Shown in pieces: positions 1 to 8,331 of a DNA stretch of 64,000 nucleotides. The notes below the pieces were generated by a model, which saw nothing but the letters and a program-made list of their open reading frames with translations, searched no databases and was not told the origin of the DNA. Numbering within the stretch: position 1 is the stretch's first letter; each line of letters begins with the position of its first letter. The position numbers and the translations under genes were made by a program. The stretch comes from JAJRRS01 sp965230275 (GTDB taxonomy: Bacteria > Planctomycetota > Phycisphaerae > Phycisphaerales > Phycisphaeraceae), in contig CBDDKO010000002.1 of assembly GCA_965230275.1 (NCBI GenBank), positions 2,170,001-2,234,000 on the forward strand. Direction: 5' to 3'.

Positions 1-328
1 GAGACCTTGTACCGGCGGCTTTGCGGACCGGCTTTGTCTCGGCGGCCTTCTTCGTTGACTTCTTCTTGACAACGCGCTTCTTGACAGCCTTCTTCTTTGC
101 CGCCTGCTTCTTCTTCGATGAGCCGTCGCGGTAGCCCTTCTTGAGTTTGGACTCGATCAGGCGTGTGTATGAGGCCTTGGCTTCGGCGGGCGAGTCAAAG
201 GTCTTGCTGAGGGTGCGGCCGGCGGTGTTGATCCGGCCGTAGGTCACGGTGTGGGTTTTGCCCTTCAGCGTGATGTGCCAGAACTTCTCAGACTTTCCTT
301 CGACGAATTGAAGCTCTCGCTTGGGCAT
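1..328 (-). CDS. WGR-domain protein with Lys-rich tail (3' end outside window)
   Basis: The frame opens with ATG at 328 and runs off the left edge without a stop (109 codons visible). Residues about 6-68 look like a WGR domain: an early FVEG, then FWHI, a TVTYGRI strand motif (the WGR-like core with YGR), and a DSPAEAKASY helix. After GYRDG the chain becomes a run of Lys/Ala/Val triplets (KKKQAAKKKA, KKRVVKKK), like the tails of histone H1-like or AlgP-like proteins. WGR domains are known in PARPs and in MolR-type bacterial proteins and bind nucleic acid; a basic tail agrees with DNA binding. No catalytic domain is visible in this part. The call to WGR is by motif; the DNA-binding role is inferred. 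Confidence 0.7.
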   Translation of the reverse strand, partial: MPKRELQFVEGKSEKFWHITLKGKTHTVTYGRINTAGRTLSKTFDSPAEAKASYTRLIESKLKKGYRDGSSKKKQAAKKKAVKKRVVKKKSTKKAAETKPVRKAAGTRS

Positions 329-423
329 GGGCGCTCCCGGGATGGACGATTGATGGGTAAATCCGCCAGACCAATGACCGCGGCATTGTAGCACCGACGC
401 GCCAGATCGCGACGAATACTCAT

Positions 424-453
424 TTGGGACATACGGGGCCTGATATGTACAAT
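424..453 (+). promoter_or_regulatory. possible sigma-70-type promoter for the aminotransferase
   Basis: TTGGGA at 424-429 is followed after 18 bases by TACAAT at 448-453, about 60 bases before the chosen ATG at 512. The match to a -35/-10 pair is fair, and the region is locally AT-rich between two divergent genes. No transcript evidence; spacing and consensus only. Confidence 0.35.
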
Positions 454-511
454 ATGGGATTGACCTGATTGGGGCGTGTTCGGCCCCAGCTTCTATGCGA
501 AGGATAGACCG

Positions 512-1816
512 ATGGCCAGCAGTACGACGGCGTGTTCGACGTTTGGGTATTCGGCGCGGGCCGCGAACGCGGTGGAGCAGCCGATCAGTTATCTGATGGC
601 GCTGGCGTTGGCTCGGCCGGAGCTGATCTCGCTGGCGGCGGGGTTCGTGGACTACCAGACGCTGCCGGGCGAAGACGCCAAGCAGATCCTCCAAGAGATC
701 CTCAGCGACGACGCGGCGGCGAGGGCGGCGCTGCAGTACGGCAAGACCCAGGGGCTCAACGAGCTGCGCGAAGCGGCGTACGCGCACCTGGCCAAGTGCG
801 ACGGCATCGACCCCAGCGACTTCCCGGGCGGCCCGGACTGTGTCGCACTGACCACCGGCAGCCAGCAGCTGCTGCACATCGTGGCGGACATACTGATCGA
901 TCCGGGCGACATCGTGATCACGGCCTGGCCGAGCTACTTCGTCTACACCGGGGCGCTGAGCATCTTCGGTGCGACGGTCCGCGCGGTGGATATCGATGAG
1001 CAAGGCATCTGCCCCCGGAAGTTAGAAGAACTACTCAGCGGCATCGAGGCGGCGGGTGAACTTCATAAGGTGAAGATGCTGTACACCGTGACGCATCATC
1101 AGAACCCGACGGGGATCACACTGAGCGAAGAACGGCGGCCGAAGATACTGGACGTGATCAAGAAGTACTCGAAAGAGAACCGCATCCTGATCCTTGAAGA
1201 TAATGCGTATCGGGAGCTGACCTACCAGGGCGATCCGCCGAGGTCGATCAAGAGCTACGACACGGACAATGAGTTTGTGGCGCTGTGCCATACGTTCAGC
1301 AAGCCGTTCGCCCCGGGGCTGAAAACAGGGTACGGGTTGCTACCGGCGGAGCTCTGCGAGAAGGCGGTGATGCTCAAGGACGGACGTGACTTCGGCTCAG
1401 CCAACCTCAGTCAGCATCTGATGCTGCGGGCACTCAAGAGCGGCGCATTCGATCGGCAGGTCAAGACGCTTTGCAAAGCCTACGCCGAGAAACGCGACGC
1501 GATGCTTGAAGCGCTGGACGAACACCTCGGCGGGTTCATGCCCGGCGAGATCAGCTGGACCCACCCGACCGGCGGGCTGTACGTCTGGCTGACGCTGCCG
1601 GAATCGATCGACACACGGCGGACCGGCCCGCTGTTTGAAAAAGCGGTCGAGCTTGGGATGATCTACGTCCCGGGTGATTACTGTTACCCCAACGATCCGA
1701 CGCGCACCCCGCCGACCAACCAGGTACGCCTGAGCTTCGGTGTCCCGACTGTCGAGCAGAACCGCGAGGGTGTGCGTTTGCTGGCGCAGGCGATCAAAGA
1801 TGTCGCATCAGGATAA
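512..1816 (+). CDS. PLP-dependent aminotransferase, class I/II (LysN/KAT II-like)
   Basis: Fold-type I aminotransferase of 434 residues, within the usual size. Visible landmarks are the NPTG motif at about 198-201, the cofactor-binding ILEDNAY near 227-233, and HTFSKPFAPGLKTGY, in which Lys264 is the expected Schiff-base lysine. The order and the GLKTGY context resemble the LysN/ARO8/kynurenine aminotransferase II group (2-aminoadipate or broad amino acid:2-oxoglutarate transfer), but the substrate cannot be read from sequence. A GTG at 476 extends the frame by 12 residues; I chose ATG at 512 because AAGGAT lies a few bases upstream. It stands alone, divergent from the WGR gene. Confidence 0.88.
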   Translation: MASSTTACSTFGYSARAANAVEQPISYLMALALARPELISLAAGFVDYQTLPGEDAKQILQEILSDDAAARAALQYGKTQGLNELREAAYAHLAKCDGIDPSDFPGGPDCVALTTGSQQLLHIVADILIDPGDIVITAWPSYFVYTGALSIFGATVRAVDIDEQGICPRKLEELLSGIEAAGELHKVKMLYTVTHHQNPTGITLSEERRPKILDVIKKYSKENRILILEDNAYRELTYQGDPPRSIKSYDTDNEFVALCHTFSKPFAPGLKTGYGLLPAELCEKAVMLKDGRDFGSANLSQHLMLRALKSGAFDRQVKTLCKAYAEKRDAMLEALDEHLGGFMPGEISWTHPTGGLYVWLTLPESIDTRRTGPLFEKAVELGMIYVPGDYCYPNDPTRTPPTNQVRLSFGVPTVEQNREGVRLLAQAIKDVASG

Positions 1817-1832
1817 TCAGGCGGCAAATCTC

Positions 1833-2057
1833 ATGGCATTCATAAAATATGTTGCAGCGAAGTTCGCGACGGCGGTAATCATAGTGGCGACTATTTGGCT
1901 ATGTATTGCTGCCTTCAACTTCAACTGGTACTGGTTTGTCCTACTGATCCCCTGGCTTCCTGTTTCCATTTGGCTGTGCGCAAAACTGGGACACGAGAAT
2001 GAATCTTCCGACACAAATGATCATTCTGAAGAAGTCCTCAACAGTCACCATGATTAA
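1833..2057 (+). CDS. small two-helix membrane protein, unknown
   Basis: Unrecognised protein of 74 residues. It has a hydrophobic segment at about 8-28 and a second, Trp-rich one at about 31-51 (WYWFVLLIPWLPVSIWL), then an acidic, His-containing polar tail of about 20 residues. An in-frame ATG at 1800 would add 11 residues and overlap the aminotransferase end; 1833 gives a typical membrane-protein N-terminus. The base composition is clearly lower in GC than the neighbours, which could mean recent acquisition or weak constraint. It lies between the aminotransferase and trmB with no clear partner. Existence as a real gene is likely but not certain. Confidence 0.5.
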   Translation: MAFIKYVAAKFATAVIIVATIWLCIAAFNFNWYWFVLLIPWLPVSIWLCAKLGHENESSDTNDHSEEVLNSHHD

Positions 2058-2127
2058 CTATCCGATCCGGGCCTCGGGTCACCGTCGTATACATTGCGCC
2101 TAAATCAGCAAGGACACATTCCCCCAC

Positions 2128-2835
2128 ATGAGCCTTTCATTATCTCACGGCAAAACCCTCGACGTCGGCCACTACGGAATCGCGCAGGAAGACCTGCCCT
2201 CGATGGAGGCGGGCCGGATCGATGTGCGCCAATGGTTCAAAGATGCCGAAGGCAAACTTCCGGTAGGTCCGCTTGAGCTGGAAATCGGTTCGGGCAAGGG
2301 GACGTTTCTTGTCCAGCACGCCAAGCTGTACCCGGACGTTCATTACCTGGGCATCGAGTGGGCTAAGGCGTTCTGGGCCTACGCGGCGGACCGGGTGCGC
2401 CGGCACGGCATGGAGAACGTGCGGATGCTGCGGTGTGACGCGGCGGTGTTTGTGAGGCATTATGTGCCCGACGCGACGTTCCGGCAGATACACATCTACT
2501 TCCCCGATCCCTGGCCGAAGAAACGCCACCACAAGCGCCGGCTGATCCAGGCGGACTTTCTGCGTGAGTTGCACCGGGTCTTGATCCCCGCCCCCGGAAG
2601 CGACAACCAAACCGTGGATGGCGAGACGGCCTGTGTGCGGCTGGCCACGGACCACGCCGAATATTTTGAGTGGATGGGTGAGCACGCGGCTCAGGTATCG
2701 GACCTGTTCGAGCGTGAGCCGTTCGAGAGGCCGGCGAGCGCGGGCGAGGGGGAACTGGTCGGGACGAACTTCGAGCGGAAGTACCGCGAGGAGGGCCGGG
2801 TGTTCCAGGGGATGGTCTTGCGTAAACGGCCGTGA
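2128..2835 (+). CDS. trmB: tRNA (guanine-N7-)-methyltransferase
   Basis: Methylates guanosine 46 in the variable loop of tRNA to m7G using S-adenosylmethionine. At 235 residues it has the family size. The SAM-binding loop is LEIGSGKGTF at about 51-60, followed by GIEWAKAFW where E. coli TrmB has the acidic motif II. The family signature YFPDPWPKKRHHKRR is complete at about 124-138, and the C-terminal TNFERKYREEG matches the TxFExK box. A Pro/Asp-rich stretch near 153-166 is a small insertion before the beta-strand with LATDHAEYFEWM. The ATG at 2128 is preceded by AAGGA with a rather long spacer. Confidence 0.95.
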   Translation: MSLSLSHGKTLDVGHYGIAQEDLPSMEAGRIDVRQWFKDAEGKLPVGPLELEIGSGKGTFLVQHAKLYPDVHYLGIEWAKAFWAYAADRVRRHGMENVRMLRCDAAVFVRHYVPDATFRQIHIYFPDPWPKKRHHKRRLIQADFLRELHRVLIPAPGSDNQTVDGETACVRLATDHAEYFEWMGEHAAQVSDLFEREPFERPASAGEGELVGTNFERKYREEGRVFQGMVLRKRP

Positions 2836-2923
2836 CCGCGCGGGCCTGTTGGGGTATATTGTTAGCGAAGAACGATCAGGTGTAGCGGGTGACGCTGTCC
2901 CGCCTATCTACGGAGACCTTTCG

Positions 2924-3421
2924 ATGCAGACGATCCTGAACACGCTGACCGTAGTCATGGTGGCGGCGATTCTGTTTCTGGTAGCCGGTTGCGAGACCGT
3001 GCCGACGGAGATGCCGTACCAGACGATGGACCTGGCCGAGCCGGTGTCGATGTCGTACAAGGTGATCGGCGGGCACCCGGCGATCGACGAGCCCGGGCTG
3101 ACGCTGATCGGCTCGCAGGCGGAGCTGGATGTGATCGGCGTCGAGGACCTGATCGGTGTGGACGTGAACTTCAACAACCAGCAGGTCCTGCTGGCCGCGC
3201 TCGGTGAGATGCCGACCGCCGGGTACTGGATCAACATCACGGCCGTGCACCAGGAGGGCGACATCCTGCAGGTCTACGGCCAGGCCAACCGCCCCGGCGC
3301 CGACATGATGGCCGGGCAGGTGCTGACCTACCCCTACTGCGCCGTGGTCATCCCCCGCACCGGCGCAACCATCGTCCGCGATCAGATCGATTCGGTCGAA
3401 GGACTAGAGCCGCCGATGTGA
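2924..3421 (+). CDS. PrcB-type lipoprotein
   Basis: Exported lipoprotein of 165 residues. A hydrophobic signal (about 5-20) ends in the lipobox LVAGC, with Cys23 as the lipidation site. The C-terminal half (about 90-150: GYWINIT, an alternating beta stretch, then LTYPYCAVVIPRTG) matches the PrcB C-terminal domain pattern, named after a subunit of the Treponema dentilysin complex, where the family acts as a protease cofactor. Here no protease gene is adjacent, so the role is open. The ATG at 2924 is preceded by CGGAGA; a longer open frame upstream overlaps trmB and lacks a signal, so I rejected it. Confidence 0.65.
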   Translation: MQTILNTLTVVMVAAILFLVAGCETVPTEMPYQTMDLAEPVSMSYKVIGGHPAIDEPGLTLIGSQAELDVIGVEDLIGVDVNFNNQQVLLAALGEMPTAGYWINITAVHQEGDILQVYGQANRPGADMMAGQVLTYPYCAVVIPRTGATIVRDQIDSVEGLEPPM

Positions 3422-3551
3422 TTCGGGTGGCGACACCCTTCACCAATTTAAAAATCCCAAGCTTGGTCAGGTCCCGCAGGGTATAACCAGGGGGTTGTGG
3501 TGTGAACTAAGACATATGATTGCACGACGGGGGAATCTAACTAAAGATGGG

Positions 3552-4172
3552 TCAATCATTCTGTTTACGGATTATCACATGCCTGCTGAACTCGCCGCAC
3601 TCCGGGCAGTGTGTTGCATTCATATTACCCCGTAAATCATAGCCACAAGAAGGACACGACCAAGACATGTAGTACTGTGAGTACCTGTGGCTATCGAAGT
3701 AGACGGCTACGAGGGACAGCATAGCAGCGGCATATATAATCAGGGCGGTCACATAAAGAGGATCAAGGTACAGTTGCGTTCTCAATGATCCACTTAACCA
3801 GAAACTGTTTGTGGTTGCAGAAGACAAGTGGCCGGTCTGGTAGGGATATAGAAATAGTGAAAGAAATCCAAGTGATAGCAACGCCAAGGCGATTCGCTGA
3901 ACCCATGCACCAGATCGACGGGGCAACACATACACGCCCCACATAAATAGCAACCACATCAGGCACAACCCGACCCCTCCCCCATATCCAGAATACACAC
4001 GTACTGAAAATGAGCCCACGGTGTTTCCAGGCTCTTTATATGTAACAACATCTGGAGAAAGCAGATTGAATTGATGCTGCAAGAATGCGATGAGTGTATA
4101 CAGACCTAAAAACCCAAAGCCATAAAGCAACAAATACCTGCCGTGAACTGGAATGTCTCTAAATCGCGGCAT
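3552..4172 (-). CDS. membrane protein with C-terminal zinc ribbon
   Basis: Predicted inner-membrane protein of 206 residues with about four hydrophobic segments (13-31, 66-83, 93-110, 138-158) and a cytosolic tail carrying CPSCGYDLRGN...CPECG. Cys173, Cys176, Cys189 and Cys192 form a four-cysteine zinc-binding knuckle. The CPxCGYDLRG...CPECG tail is a recurring module at the ends of small planctomycete membrane proteins of unknown role. The gene is notably poorer in GC than its neighbours and stands alone. The 130 bases downstream and 193 bases upstream hold no gene that I can see. Function unknown. Confidence 0.75.
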   Translation of the reverse strand: MPRFRDIPVHGRYLLLYGFGFLGLYTLIAFLQHQFNLLSPDVVTYKEPGNTVGSFSVRVYSGYGGGVGLCLMWLLFMWGVYVLPRRSGAWVQRIALALLSLGFLSLFLYPYQTGHLSSATTNSFWLSGSLRTQLYLDPLYVTALIIYAAAMLSLVAVYFDSHRYSQYYMSWSCPSCGYDLRGNMNATHCPECGEFSRHVIIRKQND

Positions 4173-4365
4173 ACCTCTGCCTCACTTATTGGCAAGTATA
4201 ACTTGTAGATTGAACAACAAGTCCCCCGCCCGGCCAAGGTTCTGAGAACCATGACCGGACCCGGGGAGATGAGTGCTGCGGTTGGATCGTGCTTTTACTT
4301 CCGGGCTATTACCGGACGCGCCCGTGCGACCGAATTAACCGTTACAAACAGCCGATGACTAGGTC

Positions 4366-5658
4366 ATGGCTGATGTTGGGCTGAATAACGGGATGCGGAC
4401 GCGGCGGGTGCTGGTGTTGACGCACCGGGCGCCTTACCCGCCGGACCGGGGGGATCGGATACGGTCGTACCACCTATTGAAGCTGCTGGCTCGGCACTTC
4501 GATGTGGGGTTGGCGTGCGTGAGCGATGAACATGTCACCGTCGAACAGAAGCAGGTGCTGTCGCAGCTGGCCGGGCGGTTGGCGATCCAGAAGACGAACA
4601 AGCTGGTCAGCCGGGCGCGGGGCGCAGCGGCATTGGCGCGGGGCGAGGCGGTGACACCGAGCCTGTTCTACGACCCAAAACTGGCGCAGACGATTACGCG
4701 CTGGCACGCCCAGCGGCCTTTCGACGCGGTGCTGACGTTTTGCACGGGGATGATGCGTTACGCGCGCTTGCTGACGCACCCGGCGTATCGCTTGACCGAG
4801 TTTGCCGGGTCTCGTCCGTGGCACGTGCTGGACCTTGTGGATGTCGATTCGCAGAAGTGGTCGGCCTATGCCGAGCAAGCGACCGGGCCGATGAAGTGGG
4901 TCTACACCAAGGAAGCCGAACGCCTGGCGCGGATCGAGTCGGGCATCGACGACCGGTTCGATCGGATCAGCGTGATCAGCGGAGCGGAGGCGGCGGTGTA
5001 CCGAGAGCAATTCCGCGACCACCCGGGCCTGTCGGTGGTTGAGAACGGGGTGGACCTGGAATACTTCTCGCCGATGCCTGACGTCGGTAGCCAGACGACG
5101 GTGTTCGTCGGCGTGATGAACTACAAGCCGAACATCGAAGCGGTGCAGTGGTATGTCAACGAGGTGCATCCGCTGGTATTGAAGAAGCACCCGGGCGCGA
5201 CGTTTAAGATCGTGGGGCGTGACCCATCGCCGAAGGTCAAGGCGCTGCGTCATCATGAGGGCGTGGAGGTGGTCGGGACGGTGCCGGACGTTCGGCCGTA
5301 CCTGGAGCAGGCGGCGGCGGTGGTCGCGCCGCTGCAGGTAGCAAGGGGCGTGCAGAACAAGGTGCTCGAAGCGATGGCGTGTCGGCGAGCCGTGGTGTGT
5401 TCGCCTGAGGCGGCAACGGGCATCCGTGCACTGCCGGGGAGGCACCTTTTGGTCGCGGAATCGCCGAAGATGTTCTCACGATATGTAAGGGCGTTGATGC
5501 GTGACGATCATTACCGCCAGCAGGTCGCGGCGGCGGCGAGGCGGTGTGTGCAGCGTCGCTACGGCTGGGACAAGGCGCTGGGGCCGATGGTGGAGTTGCT
5601 CGGCGGGTCGCGTAAGGATTACACCACGTTCAGGCCGCAGCTTGCGGACGCAGCGTAA
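4366..5658 (+). CDS. glycosyltransferase, TIGR03087-like (exosortase-linked EPS)
   Basis: GT-B fold sugar transferase of 430 residues. The N-terminus LVLTHRAPYPPDRGDRIRSYHLL (read in two parts: LVLTHRAPYP and PDRGDRIRSYHLL) is the hallmark of the TIGR03087 group, associated with PEP-CTERM/exosortase (EpsH1/XrtA) exopolysaccharide loci. The C-terminal nucleotide-sugar domain has VENGVDLEYFSP, GVMNYKPN, an FKIVGRDPSP strand and the QNKVLEAMACRRAVV acceptor loop. It transfers a sugar to a lipid-linked or growing glycan on the cytoplasmic side. Its tail overlaps by 29 bases the convergent deacetylase gene, the usual partner in such loci. A second ATG at 4393 is possible. No exosortase is in the window. 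Confidence 0.82.
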   Translation: MADVGLNNGMRTRRVLVLTHRAPYPPDRGDRIRSYHLLKLLARHFDVGLACVSDEHVTVEQKQVLSQLAGRLAIQKTNKLVSRARGAAALARGEAVTPSLFYDPKLAQTITRWHAQRPFDAVLTFCTGMMRYARLLTHPAYRLTEFAGSRPWHVLDLVDVDSQKWSAYAEQATGPMKWVYTKEAERLARIESGIDDRFDRISVISGAEAAVYREQFRDHPGLSVVENGVDLEYFSPMPDVGSQTTVFVGVMNYKPNIEAVQWYVNEVHPLVLKKHPGATFKIVGRDPSPKVKALRHHEGVEVVGTVPDVRPYLEQAAAVVAPLQVARGVQNKVLEAMACRRAVVCSPEAATGIRALPGRHLLVAESPKMFSRYVRALMRDDHYRQQVAAAARRCVQRRYGWDKALGPMVELLGGSRKDYTTFRPQLADAA

Positions 5659-6607
5659 ACACGTCGGCGTTGCCAGCCATCTGCGTGAAGCGGTCGAGGT
5701 TGTCACCGATCGTTGACCATTGATCAAAACGCCGGATCACCTTCTCAAGCCGAGCCGTCGCAGACCGCAGGCCGGTGTAGGTGCGCAGCCTGCCGGTGGT
5801 ATTCAGCGGCATACGCGGCATGCCGGGGTCGAACTCCCAGGGATGGAAGTAGAGTATTGCGGGGCGCTGCTCGGCCTGAGCCTGGCGCAACCCGCGCATC
5901 ATCAAAGTCAACGGCAGCAGACGGAAGTACCCCCCGCCGGCGACGGCGAGGTTGCGCCCAGCGAGGTGCCAGGTGAGTGGCGGGACCTCGAGCAGTCGTG
6001 TACTCCCGCTTGATGACTGGATGTAGTAGGGACGGTTCGGGGCGTCTGGTATGCCGTAAGTCGGGTGGCTTACGGGGAAGACGGAGGCGTCGTAGGTGAA
6101 GCCGGCCTCGGCGAGCACGTCGATGGCCCAGTCGGTCTTGCGCGTGACGGACCACGTCGGGGCACGGTAACCAAGGACGGGTTTGCCGATCTGGTCTTCG
6201 AGCAGTTGCTTGCTGGCCCGGACGTCTTCGCGCATCGATTCGGGGTTAAGCCGATGCAGCCGATCGTGCATCGAGCCGTGCGACGCGATCTCGTGCCCGA
6301 GCTCGGCGCAGCGTTTGGCCAGCCCGGGGTGGCGCTCGGCGATACTTCCTAAGAAGAAGAAGGTGGCTCTGATCTGAGTCCGGTCGAACAGATCGAGCAG
6401 GTGGTCCATGCAGTGCTCGACGCGCGAGGGCCAGTAGCCCCACCGCTTCGGGCCGACCATGGTGTACGCCGCCTCGATCTGGAAGTACTCCTCGACATCG
6501 ATGCTGATCGATCGGATCGGTGCGTGCGGATCGGTTATCGGGCCTGTCTCGGCGTGCATGAGCTTCTCGCGTCGTTGGACTGATCCAAGATCGGCGATAG
6601 TGGCCAT
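5630..6607 (-). CDS. XrtA-type polysaccharide deacetylase (DUF3473)
   Basis: NodB-fold deacetylase of about 325 residues. The opening SIDVEEYFQ replaces the TFDD box of ordinary polysaccharide deacetylases and is typical of the XrtA-associated group. The metal site is seen in HEIASHGSMHD (His-x3-6-His) and the GYRAPTWS motif holds the oxyanion Arg. The C-terminal DUF3473 part contains YFHPWEFDPG. It likely removes N-acetyl groups from a secreted exopolysaccharide. Start: ATG 6607 gives a short N-terminal tail; ATG 6559 has a better purine-rich leader (GAGAAG) and also precedes the domain; a start at 6679 would run into the divergent gene. Convergent with the partner transferase. Confidence 0.82.
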   Translation of the reverse strand: MATIADLGSVQRREKLMHAETGPITDPHAPIRSISIDVEEYFQIEAAYTMVGPKRWGYWPSRVEHCMDHLLDLFDRTQIRATFFFLGSIAERHPGLAKRCAELGHEIASHGSMHDRLHRLNPESMREDVRASKQLLEDQIGKPVLGYRAPTWSVTRKTDWAIDVLAEAGFTYDASVFPVSHPTYGIPDAPNRPYYIQSSSGSTRLLEVPPLTWHLAGRNLAVAGGGYFRLLPLTLMMRGLRQAQAEQRPAILYFHPWEFDPGMPRMPLNTTGRLRTYTGLRSATARLEKVIRRFDQWSTIGDNLDRFTQMAGNADVFTLRPQAAA

Positions 6608-6668
6608 GCAAGGCCTGTTTTTCCGGCGGGGCGAGAAGTTCTTGCATAATAAGTCGATCCCCGCCAAG

Positions 6669-7724
6669 ATGTCCGGCATGCTGAACTACATATGGGCCGG
6701 TCTGATCATCGTCAGCGTCCTGTTCGCCCTCTGGCAGGACGGAGGCGACTTCAAAAACGACACCTACCGCAACGGCGAAGCCTTGGCCGTGCAGATCGAG
6801 GGGCTGCCGCCGGGCTACCTTGAAGGCGACGACAGCCAGTCGATCGACGTGTCGGTGCGGATCGATCCGGTGGCGTATGTGTCGTTCTTCCAGCTTTCCG
6901 AAGACGCGGCGGGAGACTACTTTGCCGAGCCGTTTGAGGGGAAGCTGATCACGACCGACGACGGGCGCGAACTGCATATCGCTTTTAACGAATCACCACC
7001 CGCCCCGCTGGACGTGATCATCGAACAGAAAAAGGACGACTACGACCGCATCCCCGGCGACCTGTCGGCCCTGATGGTGTCGTCGGATGATCCGAGTATA
7101 GCAACGGGGATGGTGGCACTCGGGCACGTCGGGTTTGTGAAGGTGAAAGATGTCGCCGAGGTGATGTTCGACCAGGCGGACAACGCGGTGAAGTTCGCGA
7201 TCGGGCTGATGGGCGTGATCGCGCTCTGGATGGGATTGATGAAGATCGCTGAAGACGCCGGGCTGATCGCCATCTTCGTGAAGCTGGTCCGGCCGATCCT
7301 CGGACCGCTGTTCCCGCAGATCCCGAAGGACCACCCGGCGCTGGGGCTGATCGCCGTGAACCTGGCGGCGAACATGCTGGCGCTGGGTAACGCGGCGACC
7401 CCGCTGGGCATCAAGGCGATGGAATCGCTTCAGGAACTCAATAAAGAGAAAGACACCGCGACCGACAGCATGGTCATGCTCCTGGCAATGAACACCGCCA
7501 GCGTGCAGCTGCTGCCACCGGTGACACTGATCGCGATCATGGGCCTGGCGGCGACAGACCTGTTCCTGCCGGTGCTGTTCGTGACGGCCATCTCACTGTG
7601 CGTCGCGATCACGGCGGCGAAGCTGCTCGGGAAGATGAAACGGTTCCGCGATACCGACCCCATGCGGCCGGACAATCTCAACGCCGAGCCGGCTGAGCCG
7701 CAGGCGGAAGGGGGTGCGTCATGA
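6669..7724 (+). CDS. spmA: SpmA-like nucleoside-recognition membrane protein with inserted domain
   Basis: Membrane protein of 351 residues with the Gate (nucleoside recognition) pattern: LNYIWAGLI at the start, then after a long insertion the hallmark GLMGVIALWMGLMKIAEDAG, NLAANMLALGNAATPLGIKAM and the NTASVQLLPPVT segment. In Bacillus SpmA (about 200 residues) these parts are nearly contiguous; here about 140 mostly hydrophilic residues (about 27-165) lie between the first helix and the second, with alternating strands and no Cys pair. The role in non-sporulating bacteria is unknown, perhaps small-molecule transport. ATG 6669 and ATG 6678 are both plausible starts. Translationally coupled to spmB by a 4-base overlap. 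Confidence 0.82.
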   Translation: MSGMLNYIWAGLIIVSVLFALWQDGGDFKNDTYRNGEALAVQIEGLPPGYLEGDDSQSIDVSVRIDPVAYVSFFQLSEDAAGDYFAEPFEGKLITTDDGRELHIAFNESPPAPLDVIIEQKKDDYDRIPGDLSALMVSSDDPSIATGMVALGHVGFVKVKDVAEVMFDQADNAVKFAIGLMGVIALWMGLMKIAEDAGLIAIFVKLVRPILGPLFPQIPKDHPALGLIAVNLAANMLALGNAATPLGIKAMESLQELNKEKDTATDSMVMLLAMNTASVQLLPPVTLIAIMGLAATDLFLPVLFVTAISLCVAITAAKLLGKMKRFRDTDPMRPDNLNAEPAEPQAEGGAS

Positions 7725-8266
7725 TGGATACCATCCGCATATACCAGGACTACTTCGCCGCGGTCGTCATCCCGCTGATCGTGATCGCCATCCCGCTGTA
7801 CGGCATGTGCAAGCGCGTGCCGGTGTATGAATCGTTCGTCGAGGGCGCGAAGGAAGGCTTCAAGGTCGGCGTGATGATCATCCCTTACCTTGTCGCGATC
7901 TTCGTAGCGATCAATATGTTCAGGGCCTCCGGCGCCATGGGCGCGATGGAGGAGGGCTTGCGTCCGGTGCTGACATGGATCGGCTTCCCGCCGGAGGTCT
8001 TACCGATGGCGATCATCCGTCCGCTGACCGGTGGCGGCAGCGCGGGCGTCGTCGCCGACCTGACCCAGCAGTACGGCACGGAATCCCTGATCACCCGCAT
8101 GGCCGGGACGATGTTCGGCTCGACGGAGACGACGTTCTACATCCTCGCCGTCTACTTCGGCGCGGTGAACGTGAAGAAGACGCGCCACGCCCTGCCCGCC
8201 GGGCTGATCGCCGATATCATCGCGATCTTCCTGAGCGTGTATATCGTCCGATTGATGTTTGGATGA
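7721..8266 (+). CDS. spmB: SpmB-like nucleoside-recognition membrane protein
   Basis: Second half of the SpmA/SpmB pair, 181 residues, normal size. Hydrophobic helices alternate with conserved loops: VYESFVEGAKEGFKVGV, IIPYLVAIFVAINMFRASGA, IIRPLTGGGSAG and TMFGSTETTFYILAVYFG, all typical of the family. It begins with two adjacent ATGs; the first overlaps the spmA stop as ATGA, so the two are coupled and probably form one membrane complex. The pair occurs widely outside spore formers, with no settled substrate. Confidence 0.88.
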   Translation: MMDTIRIYQDYFAAVVIPLIVIAIPLYGMCKRVPVYESFVEGAKEGFKVGVMIIPYLVAIFVAINMFRASGAMGAMEEGLRPVLTWIGFPPEVLPMAIIRPLTGGGSAGVVADLTQQYGTESLITRMAGTMFGSTETTFYILAVYFGAVNVKKTRHALPAGLIADIIAIFLSVYIVRLMFG

Positions 8267-8285
8267 ATGCGCGTTCATTAAGAAG

Positions 8286-8317
8286 TTATCCGCAGATTAC
8301 ACAGATAGCGCAGATTT
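8286..8317. repeat. CGCAGATTACACAGAT-type interspersed repeat
   Basis: Low-complexity unit with tandem CGCAGATT / CACAGATA / CGCAGATTT steps in the 65-base gap between spmB and the PBP4 gene. Such 9-base stepped repeats are seen in many planctomycete and other bacterial intergenic spaces. It shares style, not sequence, with the CACAGAG repeat at 56921-57030. Confidence 0.5.
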
Positions 8318-8331
8318 GAAAAAGCCATACC

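Noticed and set aside
2618..2923. Upstream extension of the PrcB-type lipoprotein frame
   Set aside because: It overlaps trmB in another frame and would hide the signal peptide; ATG 2924 has a ribosome site.
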